A stretch of 64,000 nt of DNA. Origin: Ooceraea biroi (Eukaryota; Arthropoda; Insecta; Hymenoptera; Formicidae). The DNA is taken from the NCBI RefSeq assembly GCF_003672135.1, contig NC_039511.1, positions 2,692,464 to 2,756,463 on the forward strand. The letters run 5' to 3'. Below the pieces are notes generated by a model that was not told the DNA's origin, ran no database searches, and saw only the letters and a program-made list of their open reading frames with translations. This document shows, piece after piece, positions 61,601 to 64,000 of the stretch. The number at the start of each line of letters is the position of its first letter. Position 1 is the stretch's first letter. The translations under genes were made by a program, and so were the position numbers.

Positions 61601-64000
61601 TAAGAAACTACTGCTAGTGATATAGACGCGGAAGGACGTATCGGATTTTGTAGGGATTCCGCAGATCGACGGATTCAATAAATTCCGTTTACATAGAAAG
61701 CATATCGTTCGTACGTAGAAGCAACGGCTTGCCGCAACAGTCGTGGAACCGGCTGGGATAAGGCTGCCATTAATTACCGGCATCAAATTATAACTCTAGG
61801 TTTTAATTGCGCTATAAAATTACATCCCGTAGATTATTGCCGCGTGCAATATTCCCATATGTTAAAACGCTCTTCCGCGGTAGAAATTCCTGCGCGATGA
61901 CTCTGTCGATGCATAATGTATGCATTTGCAACATTGTGCGCCGGGTTTATAGGCATTGACCGCGTTGAGGCAGCAGAATAGGAAACTCAACAGAACAGGA
62001 AAAGGAGAGTAGCAAGAAAAAATCTGCACAATTAAAGTCTGCACAGTAGATAAAGCCTCATTACACGTGAAACATATTATAATTAAGGTACCTTGGAATA
62101 TTCGCATAATAGAACGAGATCTTAAAGGATACTACCAAGTTCAACCAAACGTGTTCAAGTAGCGACGTGCAACTAACGTGATAATTTTTTTTCTCAAACT
62201 AACAGCTGATATTAAAATTCCTGTAAAAAGTATGCGGTACATATTTCACGCGAGTCACGTTTTAAAAAATTCTCTCTCGCTTCTTTTTATAAATTTCAAA
62301 CACTTTTTTCTCGTGTGTATTCATGATCGTATCGTGATTATGTAACGTTTATCGCCGTGTATAATTATGTAAATTTGAGTTTCTGCACGGCTATTAGATA
62401 TTCGACGTTCAAGATAATCGTATCCGTTTAGTTCGGACGAGCGTGCCGGGCCGCGTGGTTAATCCTGCCGTAGGACTTACACACGCAACGTACGCGTCCG
62501 ACAGGACTTATCTATCTTCGTAACAACATTGTGCACCGTCCCGTGTGTATGCACAAGGCAGAACTCGCGCTTGAAGATCGCTGTGCCTGATGGAGCATTC
62601 CGCGCGCGCGCGCGCGCGGCGAGGTATACGCACCTAATAAATTTACATGCCTCGCATGAAATAGCTATAATCGCCAGGTACTACGATTGCTTTTAAAGCC
62701 GATCACACACAATATTCAAACGTCGCGGTATAACCGGAGGAGGTAATTAGATGCAGCGGCGTGGCGTCTTTTCCTTTGTCGTGAGGATTTATCGCTAAAC
62801 TTGTGCCTCATCCTTTGGAATTTAATCCAGAGGTGATTTAATCATCGTGTAATAACTGAGAAATTTACGTGCTCCCTAGAAAATTGCGAAACTTTACACC
62901 GATACTCGCAATATTAATATTTTTATTAGCATTAGTCTTATAAAAAAGCGAAAATATACTCTGTCAATTAAATTCGAATTATTTTCAGAAGCGCCAAGTG
63001 TTGTTCAGTTAAACGGTATTCCATAATCGAACTCGGCGGAAATTTCTCGCGTAACGGTCGCCGTAAAAATGGCAAGTAGTTCGACCGTATCAAAACGTGG
63101 ACATTCCTAGTTTCCCACACAGAGCTTCACATAACGAAGCAACGTGGTGGTGCGCGAAGGACGCAGCAAATTTTACGATGCAGCTACCGACCGCGGCTGC
63201 GAACTCGCGCGTCGAGTTTGTGCAGAGATACCCGGTTGACCTGGGCCGCGTAACGGTTCCTGGCCGCGGCTTCCCGGTGGTTCCTCGTCGTTTTTTCGAA
63301 TCTCGTTCGGCGAGATTTCTTGCGGGCCGTTTAAGCCGATTATTCGAGCCGGTTCGACCGTTCGCACGACGCAAAAAGGGGCCCGGATGTGCTTGCGCGT
63401 GTCTGTATACCGCTGATCCCGAGGAACCCGCAAAAAGTCACGTTCGAGGAAGCGAGCACCGGTTACGCGGAATCGATAATGCGGCGATGTTTAATTAATA
63501 CGCCGTTGCGCAATAAACGCGACCTGTCGCGCCATAAGGAAGCACCGCGGAAAACCAAACGATGCCATCGCCGTGCCGGGATATACCGCGTCGAGTTATC
63601 GAAAATGTTGCCCCGTAAAACTGTCATAAGGGAAGGGAGCGAGAATGTGAGGCACGTGTATTTTCCACGTTTTAAACGATCATTTTTCAAGTTGATCCTG
63701 CGGGGATTTACATCTTCGGATAGTTACAATAATAAGATATAATTTTTGCACAAATTCCGTAAAATATTAAGAAAAATCTAATACTCTAACGATTTCTTTT
63801 TCATAAAAAAAGACAAACATTGTAATAAATCTCAACTTGCAGGAACACACATGTATTTTTACATGATCAAAATTTAATTGTATTTTAGATAGATCTTCGC
63901 ATCAAGTCGTGAGAGTAAATAAATTAACAACAATAAGTAATGCTAAGGGTGTGGAACTAATTAAGATCGCAAGAAGAAAGGAAAGAGGAGGAACTCGTTG
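58662..64000. other. no recognisable gene to window end
   Basis: No element ends, RNA genes or conserved proteins were recognised. GC-rich stretches (60180-61480, 63080-63640) hold overlapping Arg-rich frames on both strands. AT-rich stretches (59880-60140, 62880-63000, 63720-63960) hold none. A CG dinucleotide run lies at 62601-62618. Confidence 0.45.
62601..62618. repeat. (CG)9 run, potential Z-DNA
   Basis: Nine consecutive CG dinucleotides. Survival of so many CpGs in a row argues against germline methylation here. Alternating C/G is the classical Z-DNA-forming sequence. Confidence 0.93.

Noticed and set aside
1..64000. tRNA, rRNA, common conserved insect microRNAs, CRISPR arrays, telomeric TTAGG repeats
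   Set aside because: I looked for tRNA T-loop motifs, mature sequences of well-known insect microRNAs, and regularly spaced short repeats with unique spacers; none was found by eye. The ~117-bp arrays are true tandem repeats without spacers, so not CRISPR.

Overview
The window looks like a piece of an arthropod nuclear genome, plausibly hymenopteran (ant-like). That is an inference. It rests on several mariner DNA transposons, CpG-rich sequence with no sign of CpG depletion (including an uninterrupted CG-dinucleotide run near 62.6 kb), GC-rich stretches broken by AT-rich patches, and GA/CT microsatellites. There are no operons, no ribosome-binding-site logic and no recognisable prokaryotic gene. 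I could not identify a host protein-coding gene with confidence. The sequence reads as intergenic or long-intron DNA, and the many short open frames are the chance frames expected of GC-rich, stop-poor sequence.

The recognisable content is almost all DNA (cut-and-paste) transposon material. (1) Three copies of one mariner family: a right-hand part at 1-696 and two full-length 1,297-bp copies at 28277-29573 and 42471-43767. All carry broken transposase genes that share the same stop codon and the same 11-bp duplication. (2) A second, more decayed mariner family on the minus strand at 46391-47647. (3) TTAA-flanked elements whose ends begin with a run of G: a 1.2-kb element at 3659-4876 holding the C-terminal relic of a Mutator-like (cnidarian/arthropod type) transposase, and two copies of a near-perfect palindromic element at 14589-15315 and 18313-19040, inserted in opposite orientations. 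(4) Two TA-flanked elements with about 260-bp inverted arms and a core made of a ~117-bp tandem repeat (36632-37578 and 57008-58661). A related arm-less tandem array lies at 6655-7405. (5) A TA-flanked, very AT-rich element at 54511-55178, and a weaker 365-bp candidate at 19487-19851.

Layout: mariner end (1-0.7 kb); unassigned; TTAA element (3.7-4.9 kb); GA microsatellite (5.2 kb); free tandem array (6.7-7.4 kb); a possible splice acceptor with a short open exon (9.07 kb); unassigned; palindrome pair (14.6-19.0 kb); unassigned; mariner (28.3-29.6 kb); unassigned; satellite-core element (36.6-37.6 kb); unassigned; mariner (42.5-43.8 kb); decayed mariner (46.4-47.6 kb); unassigned with one possible internal exon (52.7 kb); AT-rich element (54.5-55.2 kb); larger satellite-core element (57.0-58.7 kb); unassigned to the end.

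The most unusual signal is the family in (3)-(4) and the free array: the same ~117-bp satellite unit occurs both as a bare array and as the variable-copy core of a long-inverted-repeat transposon. In the two transposon copies the outer arms are exchanged relative to the core, which suggests recombination or gene conversion between arms.
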